From: Dyella sp. AtDHG13
GTDB lineage: Bacteria; Pseudomonadota; Gammaproteobacteria; Xanthomonadales; Rhodanobacteraceae
Length of the DNA stretch: 64,000 nucleotides
NCBI RefSeq assembly: GCF_003201105.1
Contig: NZ_QICJ01000010.1
Location: 1 to 64,000, forward strand
Reading direction: 5' to 3'
The notes beneath the pieces are model-generated. The model did not search any database, was not told the origin of the DNA, and worked only from the letters and a program-made list of their open reading frames with translations. The translations under genes were made by a program, and so were the position numbers. Below, one piece after another: positions 15,743 through 24,411 of the stretch. How positions within the stretch are numbered: position 1 is the first letter of the stretch; each line of letters opens with the position of its first letter.

Positions 15743-16498
15743 CTAGGGCCGATGCTGGACGCGCGGCAGCACCCAGCGCCAGCGCGGACGCAGGTTCGCC
15801 GCATCCATGCGGCGGCCTCGGGTGAGCGGCGTGCGGCGCAGCGTGGATGCGATGCGCACCGCGCTGCTGCGAAGCGCGAGATCCATGCCGTGATGTCGCG
15901 CTTCCAGCCCGAGCGAACGCGCGACGGCGCCGCCGTGCAGCGTGCATGCGCCATCGCCAGGCAGGCCGCATTGCCCCATGATCGTGGCGACGCCTTCCAG
16001 CGGTTCGATGGCGCTGAGCGTGATCAGCGACATGTCGAACGATGATCCGCACAGAACGGATGCCAGCATCACGCCGTCTTCCTCGTGCAGGCAGAGCCGG
16101 CCAGGCATCGCGGCATGGGATTCGCGCATCGATGCGAGCGACAGCGGGCAGGGCGCGCTGTCTCGCGTGACGACCTCGGCGATACGCGCGACGCGTCCAT
16201 CGCCGGTCACGATGACGTTGCCCAGCAAGGCAGGGCCCGCGAGCGGCGCGGGCATCCGGTAGAAATCGCGGGGCAGGATCAGCCAGGGATTGGCGCGCAC
16301 CAGCAGGCTGATGCGCCAGTCCTTGAGCAGCGCCAGTAAACGTTCCTGAAGGTAAGCCTGGTCGACGTGCGGCGTGCGCCTTTCCAGATCCATCACCGCG
16401 CCTCGGAGCATGCCCGTTGCGGGCAGTCCGCGCCGCAGTTGCATGCCCATGCGGGCCCTGAGTGCGCGAACTTCCAGCTCGATGCTCAGGCGGCTCAT
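15743..16498 (-). CDS. Hypothetical protein
   Basis: A 251-residue protein without recognised family. There is no signal peptide or clear transmembrane helix. Notable segments are a helical N-terminus (MSRLSIELEVRALRARMGMQL), WLILPRDFYRMPAPLAGPALLGNVIVTGDGRVARIAEVV in the middle, and a Cys/Gly-containing stretch MGQCGLPGDGACTLHGG near 180. The C-terminus is Arg-rich. It starts seven nt after the preceding stop and so probably shares an operon with the two stress proteins upstream (16506 and 17041), read from the minus strand. A role with them is a guess from position only. Confidence 0.6.
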   Translation of the reverse strand: MSRLSIELEVRALRARMGMQLRRGLPATGMLRGAVMDLERRTPHVDQAYLQERLLALLKDWRISLLVRANPWLILPRDFYRMPAPLAGPALLGNVIVTGDGRVARIAEVVTRDSAPCPLSLASMRESHAAMPGRLCLHEEDGVMLASVLCGSSFDMSLITLSAIEPLEGVATIMGQCGLPGDGACTLHGGAVARSLGLEARHHGMDLALRSSAVRIASTLRRTPLTRGRRMDAANLRPRWRWVLPRVQHRP

Positions 16499-16505
16499 GC
16501 GGCAC

Positions 16506-17024
16506 TCAGGGAGGCGAGGCCTCGCCGGCGCTGGCGATGTCCTCGGCCCGGTGGCTCTTGAAGATGTCCTTGACCAGCGAGCGCTGCTCGCCCGTATTCA
16601 CATGTACCGAGATGAGGATGTTCCCCTCGCGCACCTTGGCGTCGTAGCGCTTGGCCTCGAACTCCGGCATGCCCATGCCGACCAGGCCGCCGATGATGCC
16701 GCCGGCGGCGCCGCCCACGGCCGCGCCGCTGAGCGCCGCCATGATCGGTCCGGCGGCGATGAAGGGGCCAAGCCCCGGAATGGCCAGGGTGCCGATGCCG
16801 GCGAGCCAGCCGATCACCGCGCCCACGCCCAGCCCGGCGACGCCACCGGTGGTGGCTCCTTCGGGCGCCTTGGTGTTGTGCTCGTGGGCGAAATCCTTGG
16901 TGCCGCGATTGTCAGGCAGCAAGGCGGAAATCGCGTCGCTCGTGAAGCCCTTTTCCCTGAGGTCAAGCACGATGCTTTCGGCCTGCTCGGGTGTGTTCAC
17001 GATGCAATAGACGGAGTCTTTCAT
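16506..17024 (-). CDS. Glycine-zipper stress protein, YflT/DUF1269-like
   Basis: A 172-residue protein. The N-terminus MKDSVYCIVNTPEQAESIVLDLREKGF is a beta-alpha unit like that of general stress protein 17M (YflT). Residues about 58-120 form a Gly/Ala-rich hydrophobic hairpin (GGVAGLGVGAVIGWLAGIGTL ... AVGGAAGGIIGGLVGMGMP), a glycine zipper likely to insert in a membrane. A second beta-alpha unit follows (KVREGNILISVHVNTGEQ). The domain is usually annotated as a stress protein with no known biochemical activity. A relative is encoded at 28352. It lies 16 nt after the BON gene in the same orientation. Confidence 0.8.
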   Translation of the reverse strand: MKDSVYCIVNTPEQAESIVLDLREKGFTSDAISALLPDNRGTKDFAHEHNTKAPEGATTGGVAGLGVGAVIGWLAGIGTLAIPGLGPFIAAGPIMAALSGAAVGGAAGGIIGGLVGMGMPEFEAKRYDAKVREGNILISVHVNTGEQRSLVKDIFKSHRAEDIASAGEASPP

Positions 17025-17040
17025 GGTGGTCTCCTGGGGC

Positions 17041-17439
17041 TTAGGGCTTCACTTCAAGTTCGTTCGTCACCTGGCCGACGCCGGCGGTGGCACGCACGAT
17101 GCTCTCGATCTTTGTTTTCTCTTCCGCGCTGTGAACCGGGCCGCGCAGCGTCACTGCACCGTCGGTGACGATGACCTTGACGTTATGGCCGTAGGTGGAC
17201 AGCGAGGAATCCTTGGTGATGGCGCGCCGGATCGTGGCGGCGAGCTTCACGTCGCTCTTGTCGTTGGGCTGCGCGGAGCTGGTCTGCGACGCGCCGGAAC
17301 GATCCCTGACGTTGGTCGCGGTGTTGTCAGCGGCATGCGGCGATGCGGCGGGCGAGGGCGCGTCCTGCGCATGGAGCAAGGTCGCGGGAAGATATATGGC
17401 AAACGCAAGCAGGGTAGACCGCAAAACGTGGGCGATCAT
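17041..17439 (-). CDS. Secreted BON-domain protein
   Basis: A 132-residue protein with a signal peptide (MIAHVLRSTLLAFAIYLPATLLHA, cleavage near Ala-Gln), a Ser/Ala-rich linker to about residue 62, and one BON domain (KLAATIRRAITKDSSLSTYGHNVKVIVTDGAVTLRGPVHSAEEK). BON domains, as in OsmY and other osmotically induced proteins, are thought to bind phospholipid at the envelope. Probably periplasmic. It is the first gene of the minus-strand set 17439-15743 and is divergent from a Tat-type SDR across 235 nt. Confidence 0.88.
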   Translation of the reverse strand: MIAHVLRSTLLAFAIYLPATLLHAQDAPSPAASPHAADNTATNVRDRSGASQTSSAQPNDKSDVKLAATIRRAITKDSSLSTYGHNVKVIVTDGAVTLRGPVHSAEEKTKIESIVRATAGVGQVTNELEVKP

Positions 17440-17674
17440 GGGTGTCCCTCAACGAGAAGTCGTGGTGGTTGGATGGTTGGGGCCGTTGCGTGAACCGGTC
17501 GTGCAACTTGCGCGTGCGAAGAATCAAGCGCCGGAAAGATTTCGGCGGGCTTCATCTTCATCGCCACGGCGAAAGGCGACGCCGTCACGCCAAGGAAACA
17601 CGCCGGCGACAGGACATGGATGTCGCACGAGGCAACGTCGCTTGCATCTTCCCTGGACAGCGAGCGACGGCGCC

Positions 17675-18691
17675 ATGTGTGGCATCGATGAACCGCAATC
17701 CGCCGATCGCAGGCGCGTTATCCAGCACACGTCCGCCGGTCTTGCCGCCGCGTTGGCCTGGTCAGCGTTGCCGCTGACAGCACAGGCGTCGGAAAGAGTT
17801 TCATCGTCGAGTGCGCCCACGGATCCCCGGCAGGGATTTCCGTTACCGCCTTTCAAGGCGCAGAGCCAGCCCTGGCCGGGCTTGGCCGGGCGCATGGAGC
17901 CCGTGCCGGATCATGGCGAAAACAGCTATCGCGGGCATGGCCTGCTGACGGGCCGCAAGGCGCTGATCACCGGCGGCGATTCCGGCATCGGGCGTGCCGC
18001 GGCGATTGCCTATGCGCGCGAAGGCGCGGACGTGGCCATCAACTATCTTCCCGCCGAAGAGGACGACGCCAGGGCCGTGGTGGAGCTGATCCGCAAGGCG
18101 GGACGAAAAGCGGTCGCCTTGCCGGGCGATCTGCGCGACGAAGCTTTCTGCACGTCGCTGCCGCAGCGCGCGTCGAAGGAAATGGGCGGCCTGGACATCG
18201 TGGTGAGCAATGCCGCGCGCCAGCAGAGCCATGACTCGATCCTCGAGATCGACAGCACAGCCTTCGACTGGACGCTCAAGACCAACCTTTACGCGATGTT
18301 CTGGCTGGTCAAGGCGGCGATTCCGCTGATGCCCGCGGGCAGCGCCATCGTGTGCACCGCCTCCGTGAATGCCTATGATCCTTCGGAGAACCTGCTGGAT
18401 TATTCCATCACCAAGGCGGGCATCGTGGCGTTCGTCAAAAGCCTCGCCAAGCAGATGTCGCACCGGGGCATCCGCGTGAACGCGGTCGCTCCCGGGCCGT
18501 TCTGGACGCCCTTGCAGGTCAGCGGCGGGCAGACGCAGAAGAACCTCGAGAAGTTCGGCGCGGATACGCCACTCGGCCGTCCGGGACAACCCGCCGAACT
18601 CGCGCCCATCTATGTGCTGCTGGCATCGTCGGCGGCGACATACGTGACGGGGCAGGTGTACGGCGCCTCGGGTGGCCGGGGACAGCCCTGA
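17675..18691 (+). CDS. Tat-type short-chain dehydrogenase/reductase
   Basis: A 338-residue SDR of the YghA group with an export-like leader. The N-terminus MCGIDEPQSADRRRVIQHTSAGLAAALAWSALPLTAQAS has twin arginines followed by a hydrophobic stretch and an Ala-x-Ala type end near residue 38, so Tat export is plausible although the motif is not perfect. The catalytic part has TGGDSGIG at 99-106, SNAARQ, CTASVN and YSITK. An oxidoreductase exported with bound NADP(H) would need Tat. It is paralogous to the cytoplasmic SDR at 7486, sharing NAVAPGPxWTPL. The start is the only ATG that yields this leader; its ribosome site is weak. An extensin-like gene follows 12 nt downstream. Confidence 0.85.
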   Translation: MCGIDEPQSADRRRVIQHTSAGLAAALAWSALPLTAQASERVSSSSAPTDPRQGFPLPPFKAQSQPWPGLAGRMEPVPDHGENSYRGHGLLTGRKALITGGDSGIGRAAAIAYAREGADVAINYLPAEEDDARAVVELIRKAGRKAVALPGDLRDEAFCTSLPQRASKEMGGLDIVVSNAARQQSHDSILEIDSTAFDWTLKTNLYAMFWLVKAAIPLMPAGSAIVCTASVNAYDPSENLLDYSITKAGIVAFVKSLAKQMSHRGIRVNAVAPGPFWTPLQVSGGQTQKNLEKFGADTPLGRPGQPAELAPIYVLLASSAATYVTGQVYGASGGRGQP

Positions 18692-18703
18692 CCGCGACGC
18701 CGC

Positions 18704-19402
18704 ATGAGCGTCGTGCGCTACCTCGGCTTGCTCATTCTGATGGTCGGAGTGTTCATCGCGCTGCTCGTCGCGTCGGGCTGGCGGCCGCCGTATCGATACA
18801 ATCCGTGGGCGCGATTGGACTTGCGCGCCGAGCCTGACTGGCTGACCCGGTTCCGGCTCTATCGCTTGCAGCACCACAATGATCAGTGCCTTGCCGCGTT
18901 GGCGCAGGCGGGCGCGGAATATCGCGCGGTTTCTGATCGGCCACTGGTCGATGGCTGCGGCTGGCAGGGCACCGTGATGTTGCGCGGCACCGGCCAAGCG
19001 ACGCTCGCCACGCCCACGGTAGTGACGTGCCCGCTGGCGGCGTCGCTAGTGATGCTGGATGCGCACGTGCTGCAGCCGCGCGCGGCGTCGACCTTCGGCA
19101 GCCCGGTCGCGGTGATCGAGCACGTCGGCAGCTACAGCTGCCGCAACATCCGTGGCGACGACGGCAGCGCCCTGAGCAGCCACGCGCGCGCAGAGGCGAT
19201 CGACATCACGGGCTTCCGCCTGAAGAACGGCCACGATATCAGCGTGATGCGCGACTGGAAGCGCTCCGTGAGCGGCGCCTTCCTGCATCAGATCCAGGCG
19301 CAGTCATGCGGATATTTCGGCGTGGCGCTCGGGCCCGACTACAACGCAGCGCACGCGGGCCATTTCCATCTGCAGGCCGGCGCCATGGGCTGGTGTCGCT
19401 GA
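18704..19402 (+). CDS. Extensin-like C-terminal domain protein
   Basis: A 232-residue protein with one N-terminal membrane anchor (LGLLILMVGVFIALLVASGW) and a periplasmic extensin-like C-terminal domain. The signature segments are CLAALAQAGAEY, PLVDGCGW, VTCPLAASL, GSYSCRNI, HARAEAIDITGF and HAGHFHLQ, with paired cysteines likely bridged. The fold is related to M15-type peptidases (the HxxxxxxD and HFH positions), so a role in peptidoglycan handling is likely but unproven; the eukaryotic extensin name is historical. It lies 12 nt after the Tat-type SDR gene and 99 nt before the TPP enzyme. Confidence 0.85.
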   Translation: MSVVRYLGLLILMVGVFIALLVASGWRPPYRYNPWARLDLRAEPDWLTRFRLYRLQHHNDQCLAALAQAGAEYRAVSDRPLVDGCGWQGTVMLRGTGQATLATPTVVTCPLAASLVMLDAHVLQPRAASTFGSPVAVIEHVGSYSCRNIRGDDGSALSSHARAEAIDITGFRLKNGHDISVMRDWKRSVSGAFLHQIQAQSCGYFGVALGPDYNAAHAGHFHLQAGAMGWCR

Positions 19403-19501
19403 ACGAACGGCAGAGTCCGGTCACATCGTGGAGACACGAAGCCGACGAACCGGGCATGACCGCCGGGCCATGCTGGGCCAAGGCCAAAACGGGATCATGC
19501 G

Positions 19502-21268
19502 ATGAAACAGACCGTGTCCGACTTCATGCTCGAGCGCCTCTCCGCCTGGAAGGTCAGGCGCGTGTTCGGTTATCCAGGCGACGGCATCAATGGCTTGATG
19601 GGCGCCATGGGTCGCGCATCGGAGCGTTTCGACTACGTGCGCGTGCGCCACGAGGAAATGGCGGCCTTCATGGCCTGCGCCCATGCCAAGTTCACCGGCG
19701 AGGTCGGCGTGTGCATGGCCACGTCCGGCCCGGGCGCCATCCATCTGCTCAACGGGCTTTACGACGCGCGCATGGATCACATGCCGGTGCTGGCCATCGT
19801 GGGCCAGCAGCCGCGCAATGCGCTGGGCAGCGACTATCAGCAGGAGGTGGACCTGCACACCTTGTACAAGGACGTCGCGCGCTACGTGGAAGTGGTCAAC
19901 ACGCCGGCGCAGGCCCGGCACGTGCTGGATCGCGCGCTGCGCATCGCCACTGCGGAACGCACGGTGTGCTGCGTGATCGTGCCGAACGACGTGCAGGAGC
20001 TGGAGGCCGTCACCAGCCCGCCGCGTGCGCATGGCGACGTGTATTCGGGCATTGGCGCGGCGGTGTCGCAGCCGGTGCCGTCCGATGCGGATGTGGATCG
20101 CGCGGCGGCCATCCTCAATGAAGGCAAGCGCGTGGCGATCCTGGTCGGCGCGGGCGCGCTGGGCGCCAGCGGCGAAGTGCAGGCGGTGGCCGAGCGCCTG
20201 GGCGCCGGCGTGGCGAAGGCCCTGCTGGGCAAGGCCGTGCTGCCCGACGCGCTGCCTTATGTCACCGGCTCCATCGGCCTGCTGGGCACCAAGCCCAGCT
20301 GGGACATGATGAACGACTGCGACACCTTGCTGATGGTGGGCACGACGTTCCCGTACTCGGAGTTTCTTCCGAAGGATGGACAGGCGAGGGCGGTGCAGAT
20401 CGACCGGTCGCCCGACAACGTGTCCATGCGCTACGCCACCGAAGTGAACCTGATCGGCGACAGCGCCCAGGTGCTCAGCCGCCTGCTCACGCGACTGGAA
20501 CCGAAGCAGGATCCCGAGTGGCGCGAACGCATCGAGTTGAACGTGCGCAAGTGGTGGCGTTCGCTGGAATCGGCGGCGGAAGAGCCGGCCGACCCCATCA
20601 ATCCGCAGAAGATCTTCCACGAGCTTTCCAAGGTGCTGCCAGACAGGGCGATCATCTGCGGCGATTGCGGTTCGCACACTAACTGGTACGCGCGCGACGT
20701 CAAGATGCGCGACGGCATGATGGCCTCCCTGTCGGGCAAGCTCGCCACCATGGGCAGTGGCGTGCCGTATGCCATCGCCGCCAAGATGGCCCATCCCGAC
20801 CGGCCGGTGCTGGCCATCGTGGGCGATGGCGCCATGCAGATGAACGGCAACGCCGAACTGGTGACGGTGAAGCAGTACTGCAAGGACTGGAGCAATCCCT
20901 GTTTCGTGGTGATGGTGCTGGTCAACCGCGACCTGAACCAGGTGACGTGGGAACAGCGCGCGCTGGCCGGCGACCCCAAGTTCGCGCCGGCGCAGGATGT
21001 GGAGGATTTCCCCTATGCAGCCTATGGTGACCTGCTCGGCTTCGAAGGCATCAAGGTCGATCGGCCGGAAGATGTCGCCGATGCGTGGCGCGCCGCGTTC
21101 GCCGCGGATCGGCCGGTGGTGATCGAGTTCGCCGCCGATCCCAACGTGCCGCCGCTGCCGCCGCACATCACGCTGGCGCAGGCCAAGGCCTATGCCATGG
21201 CGCTGATGCGCGGCGATGTCGATCGCACAGGCGTGATCCGCCAGACGGTGCGCGAGGTGCTTTCCTGA
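19502..21268 (+). CDS. TPP-dependent enzyme, pyruvate oxidase-like (YdaP/PoxB group)
   Basis: A 588-residue thiamine-diphosphate enzyme with the three-domain layout of pyruvate oxidase and acetolactate synthase. The N-terminal PYR domain has GYPGDGINGL and catalytic Glu51 in RHEEMAAF, then TSGPGAIHLLNGLYDARMDHMPVLAIVGQ. The central domain (about 190-330) is the FAD/nucleotide-binding-like fold. The C-terminal PP domain has GDG at 441-443 followed by NRDLNQVTWEQ, the Mg-TPP site. Sequence resembles the general stress protein YdaP and PoxB, which oxidise pyruvate to acetate and CO2; the exact substrate is not provable here. It converges on the katE-type catalase, with a hairpin between the two stops. 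Confidence 0.88.
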   Translation: MKQTVSDFMLERLSAWKVRRVFGYPGDGINGLMGAMGRASERFDYVRVRHEEMAAFMACAHAKFTGEVGVCMATSGPGAIHLLNGLYDARMDHMPVLAIVGQQPRNALGSDYQQEVDLHTLYKDVARYVEVVNTPAQARHVLDRALRIATAERTVCCVIVPNDVQELEAVTSPPRAHGDVYSGIGAAVSQPVPSDADVDRAAAILNEGKRVAILVGAGALGASGEVQAVAERLGAGVAKALLGKAVLPDALPYVTGSIGLLGTKPSWDMMNDCDTLLMVGTTFPYSEFLPKDGQARAVQIDRSPDNVSMRYATEVNLIGDSAQVLSRLLTRLEPKQDPEWRERIELNVRKWWRSLESAAEEPADPINPQKIFHELSKVLPDRAIICGDCGSHTNWYARDVKMRDGMMASLSGKLATMGSGVPYAIAAKMAHPDRPVLAIVGDGAMQMNGNAELVTVKQYCKDWSNPCFVVMVLVNRDLNQVTWEQRALAGDPKFAPAQDVEDFPYAAYGDLLGFEGIKVDRPEDVADAWRAAFAADRPVVIEFAADPNVPPLPPHITLAQAKAYAMALMRGDVDRTGVIRQTVREVLS

Positions 21269-21280
21269 TCCAGCGGGTTG

Positions 21281-21319
21281 CAGTGCCGGCCGCGATGCCT
21301 GGAACTACGGCCGGCACTG
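21281..21319. terminator. Bidirectional hairpin between TPP enzyme and catalase
   Basis: A perfect 11-bp inverted repeat CAGTGCCGGCC (21281-21291) and GGCCGGCACTG (21309-21319) with a 17-nt loop lies between the stop codons of two convergent genes (21268 and 21338). No T-run follows on either strand, so it would be a weak or factor-assisted terminator, or an mRNA 3'-end stabiliser. Confidence 0.55.
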
Positions 21320-21337
21320 TGTCGGGTTGCTGCGCGA

Positions 21338-23413
21338 TTACGCCAAGGTGCGTACCTTCGGCTCCCGATCCCACTGGCGTGTCTTGGCGGCCGCGATGAA
21401 GTCGTCGACGGCCTCGGCCTGCACCACGCCGGCGTCTTCCATCACGCCCGCCGCTTCGAGCAGCGCCTGCGCGCCCGCGTCGGCGGCGATGGCTTTCAGA
21501 TGGCCAAACGCATCGCGCACGAAATCGACTGCCGCGGCTTCGCGGGCCAGCCGCTGTCCCGCCTCCTTGCCGAGCAGCACGGCCACTGCGTCGAAGACCA
21601 CGGAAGGCGTGCCGGCGAGTTGGCCATCCGCCGTGATCGCGTCGCCGCCTTCCAGTGTCACGCCGATCTTCGGTGCGACCAGCTTGACCGTCGCACCGGC
21701 GGCCTTGGCGGCCTTGCGGATGGCTTCGATGGCCTGCGCATCGGAGCCATCGTCCACCAGGATGCCGACGCATCGGCCCTCCAGGGTGTCCTTCATCCTG
21801 CCGATGATCTGCAAGGCGGGCGAGGGCGGCTGGTCGCGGGCTTCCACGGCGGTGGGCGGCGCATCGGGCAGCCGCTTGAGGCCCAGTCCATCGGCCACGC
21901 GCTGCGCGAGTTCGGGGTCCACATGCCGCAGCTGGCCGACCACGGCCTCGCGCACGTGCGGGGTGCCGACCTTGGAGAGTTCGAACACCAGCGCCGACGC
22001 CATGTGCGTCTGCTCGACGGGCGTCTGGCTGCGGAAGAACAGCCGAGCCTGGCTGTAGTGATCGGCGAAGCTGGCCGCGCGAACACGCCCCTTCTGTCCA
22101 TCGTCGCTGTGCACGGATGCGCTGCGGAAACCGGACGCGACTTCCCGCGGCGTATCCTTCTGCAAGGAGCTGGGCTCGTAGTTCACCCGGCCTGCGGGAA
22201 CCTGCATTTGCGTATGACCGTCGCGCTGCAGGTTGTGCATGGGACACTTGGGCGCGTTGACGGGTATCTGGTTGAAGTTGGGCGAGCCCAGGCGCAATAG
22301 CTGCGTATCCAGATAGGAGAACAAACGCCCCTGCAGCAGCGGGTCGTTGGAGAAATCGATGCCCGGCGGCACGTTCGCTGGACAGAAGGCGACCTGTTCC
22401 GTCTCGGCGAAGAAGTTGTCCGGCCAGCGATCCAGCACCATCTTGCCGATCACGGTGAGCGGCACGGTCTCCTCGGGAATCAGCTTGGTCGCGTCGAGGT
22501 GGTCGAAGGGAAAGGCCTGCGCTTCTTCCTCGGTGAACAGCTGCACGGCGAGATCCCACTCGGGATGCTGGCCGCTCTCGATGGCCTCGAACAGGTCGCG
22601 CCGCAGGAAATCGTTGTCGGCCGCCTGCAGCTTGACGGCCTCGTCCCATACGGTCGATTGCATGCCCAGGCGCGGCCGCCAGTGGAACTTCACGAAGGTG
22701 GACGTGCCGTCGCTGCGCACCAGCCGGAAGCTGTGCACCCCGAAGCCCTCCATCATGCGGAACGAGCGCGGAATGGCGCGGTCGCTCATCGCCCACATGA
22801 TCATGTGCATCGACTCGGGCATCAGCGACACGAAATCCCAGAACGTGTCGTGCGCGGTGGCGGCCTGCGGAAAGCCGCGATCCGGTTCCATCTTCACCGC
22901 GTGCACCAGGTCGGGAAACTTGATCGCGTCCTGGATGAAGAACACCGGGATGTTGTTGCCCACCAGATCCCAGTTGCCCTCCTTGGTATAGAACTTGACG
23001 GCGAAGCCGCGCACGTCGCGCGGCGTGTCGACCGAACCCGCGCCGCCGGCCACGGTGGAGAAGCGCGCGAAGACGGGCGTCTTCACGCCCACTTCGGTAA
23101 GGATCCTGGCGTCGGTGTAGTCGGCCAGCGAGCAGGTGAGCTCGAAGTGGCCGTGCGCCGCCGAGCCGCGCGCGTGCACGATGCGCTCGGGAATACGCTC
23201 GTGATCGAAATGCGTGATCTTCTCGCGCAGCACGAAATCTTCCAGCAGCGTCGGCCCGCGCGGCGTGGCGCGCAACGAATTCTGGTTGTCGGAGATCGGG
23301 ATGCCCTGGTTGGTGGTCAGCGGCGGGTGCTTGCCCGTGGCCTGTTCATGCAGCTCGTCGGCCTCTCCGCGTAGCGTGGACGTGTCGTGCTTCAGCGCTT
23401 TCTTCTGAGTCAT
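21338..23413 (-). CDS. katE: Large-subunit catalase HPII
   Basis: A 691-residue clade II catalase. The distal haem-pocket His80 is in [19 protein letters not shown], the Asn is in [13 protein letters not shown] near 153, and the proximal haem ligand Tyr367 is in RLFSYLDTQ. After about residue 540 there is the extra flavodoxin-like/DJ-1-type domain ([19 protein letters not shown]... [11 protein letters not shown]) that marks large-subunit catalases. It removes hydrogen peroxide in the cytoplasm and is typically a stationary-phase enzyme. It is somewhat shorter than E. coli KatE (753) because the N-terminal arm is shorter. The start at 23413 has GGAGAGA upstream; the open frame back to 23581 was rejected. 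Confidence 0.95.
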   Translation of the reverse strand: MTQKKALKHDTSTLRGEADELHEQATGKHPPLTTNQGIPISDNQNSLRATPRGPTLLEDFVLREKITHFDHERIPERIVHARGSAAHGHFELTCSLADYTDARILTEVGVKTPVFARFSTVAGGAGSVDTPRDVRGFAVKFYTKEGNWDLVGNNIPVFFIQDAIKFPDLVHAVKMEPDRGFPQAATAHDTFWDFVSLMPESMHMIMWAMSDRAIPRSFRMMEGFGVHSFRLVRSDGTSTFVKFHWRPRLGMQSTVWDEAVKLQAADNDFLRRDLFEAIESGQHPEWDLAVQLFTEEEAQAFPFDHLDATKLIPEETVPLTVIGKMVLDRWPDNFFAETEQVAFCPANVPPGIDFSNDPLLQGRLFSYLDTQLLRLGSPNFNQIPVNAPKCPMHNLQRDGHTQMQVPAGRVNYEPSSLQKDTPREVASGFRSASVHSDDGQKGRVRAASFADHYSQARLFFRSQTPVEQTHMASALVFELSKVGTPHVREAVVGQLRHVDPELAQRVADGLGLKRLPDAPPTAVEARDQPPSPALQIIGRMKDTLEGRCVGILVDDGSDAQAIEAIRKAAKAAGATVKLVAPKIGVTLEGGDAITADGQLAGTPSVVFDAVAVLLGKEAGQRLAREAAAVDFVRDAFGHLKAIAADAGAQALLEAAGVMEDAGVVQAEAVDDFIAAAKTRQWDREPKVRTLA

Positions 23414-23646
23414 GGGATCTCTCCGCAGGCGTGAGGTGGGGGACACCCGATGCTCGGCGAGGCGGCGTGAATCCGTTGGGTGAAGTGCGCCAGCACGTGG
23501 TGAAGCGGACGACGGGCCGTGGATGAGCCCGCTTGACGTATCGGACATGAACGGACCACGCGCCACGCACTTCGTATTCACATCGGTCTGACGCCGGTGG
23601 GGCTCTATTCGGATCTCGACATCGCTGAACAGAGGCAGGCGACGAC

Positions 23647-24381
23647 ATGGCTGGTTCCAAGCGCGGCCCCGGGGCAGGTTCGGTCATCATGATCGACGAT
23701 GACAAGGTGATGGCGCGGGCGGCCGGCGACTACCTGGAGATCCAGCAGTACTGCGTCGACTATGCCTACGACGGCATCACGGGTTTTCACCTCGCTGAAA
23801 TCAACGAATACGACGCCATCATCCTCGACGGGTCGATGCCCGGCATGGATGGCCTTGAAGTGTGCCGCCGGCTGCGCCGCGAGAACAAAAGCTCCGCGCC
23901 CATCATCATGCTCACCGGCCGTTCCAGCCTGGACGAGAAGGTGCGTGCCTTCGAGGCCGGCGCGGACGACTACCTGTGCAAGCCCTTCGACCTGCGCGAA
24001 CTGAACGGCCGGCTCAAGGCGCTCATACGCCGCGCCAGGCAACAGGTGTCGCGCAGCGTGCTGCGCGTGGCGGACCTCGAATTCGACACCGGCACGCTCA
24101 CCGTGCGCCGCGCCGGCCAACTGCTCGAACTCACGCCGGTGGCGATGCGCATACTTGGCGTGCTGATGCGCGAATCGCCCAGGCTGGTTGCCCGGCAGCG
24201 CATCGAGCACGAGGTATGGGGTGACGAGCTGCCCGATTCGGACACGCTGCGCTCGCACCTGTACGTACTGCGTTGCGCCATCGACCGGCCGTTCGGCAAT
24301 CCCCTGCTGCATACCGTAGCGTCGTACGGCTATCGCCTGTGCGACCTCTCGGCCGAGGGCGTGGCTGCCGTCCAGCACTGA
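23647..24381 (+). CDS. OmpR-family response regulator
   Basis: A 244-residue regulator. The receiver (about 12-125) has DDD near 17-19, phospho-acceptor Asp in [13 protein letters not shown] and Lys in CKPFDLRE. The C-terminal winged helix (about 140-235) has [30 protein letters not shown] and [16 protein letters not shown]...TVASYGYRL, the DNA-recognition and wing parts of OmpR/PhoB proteins. It is convergent with a hybrid histidine kinase and divergent from katE, so it may control the catalase, though the 233-nt shared upstream region shows no clear operator. The position suggests but does not prove pairing with the hybrid kinase. Confidence 0.92.
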   Translation: MAGSKRGPGAGSVIMIDDDKVMARAAGDYLEIQQYCVDYAYDGITGFHLAEINEYDAIILDGSMPGMDGLEVCRRLRRENKSSAPIIMLTGRSSLDEKVRAFEAGADDYLCKPFDLRELNGRLKALIRRARQQVSRSVLRVADLEFDTGTLTVRRAGQLLELTPVAMRILGVLMRESPRLVARQRIEHEVWGDELPDSDTLRSHLYVLRCAIDRPFGNPLLHTVASYGYRLCDLSAEGVAAVQH

Positions 24382-24411
24382 GTGCCGGCGCGTCACTTCC
24401 GCGCGGCGCTC
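24380..24411. terminator. Imperfect hairpin between convergent regulator and kinase
   Basis: GAGTGCCGGCGCG and CGCGCGGCGCTC can pair with one mismatch and small bulges around the loop TCACTTC, between the stop of the OmpR-type regulator (24381) and the stop of the hybrid kinase (24410). There is no T-run. A weak shared terminator is possible. Confidence 0.35.
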
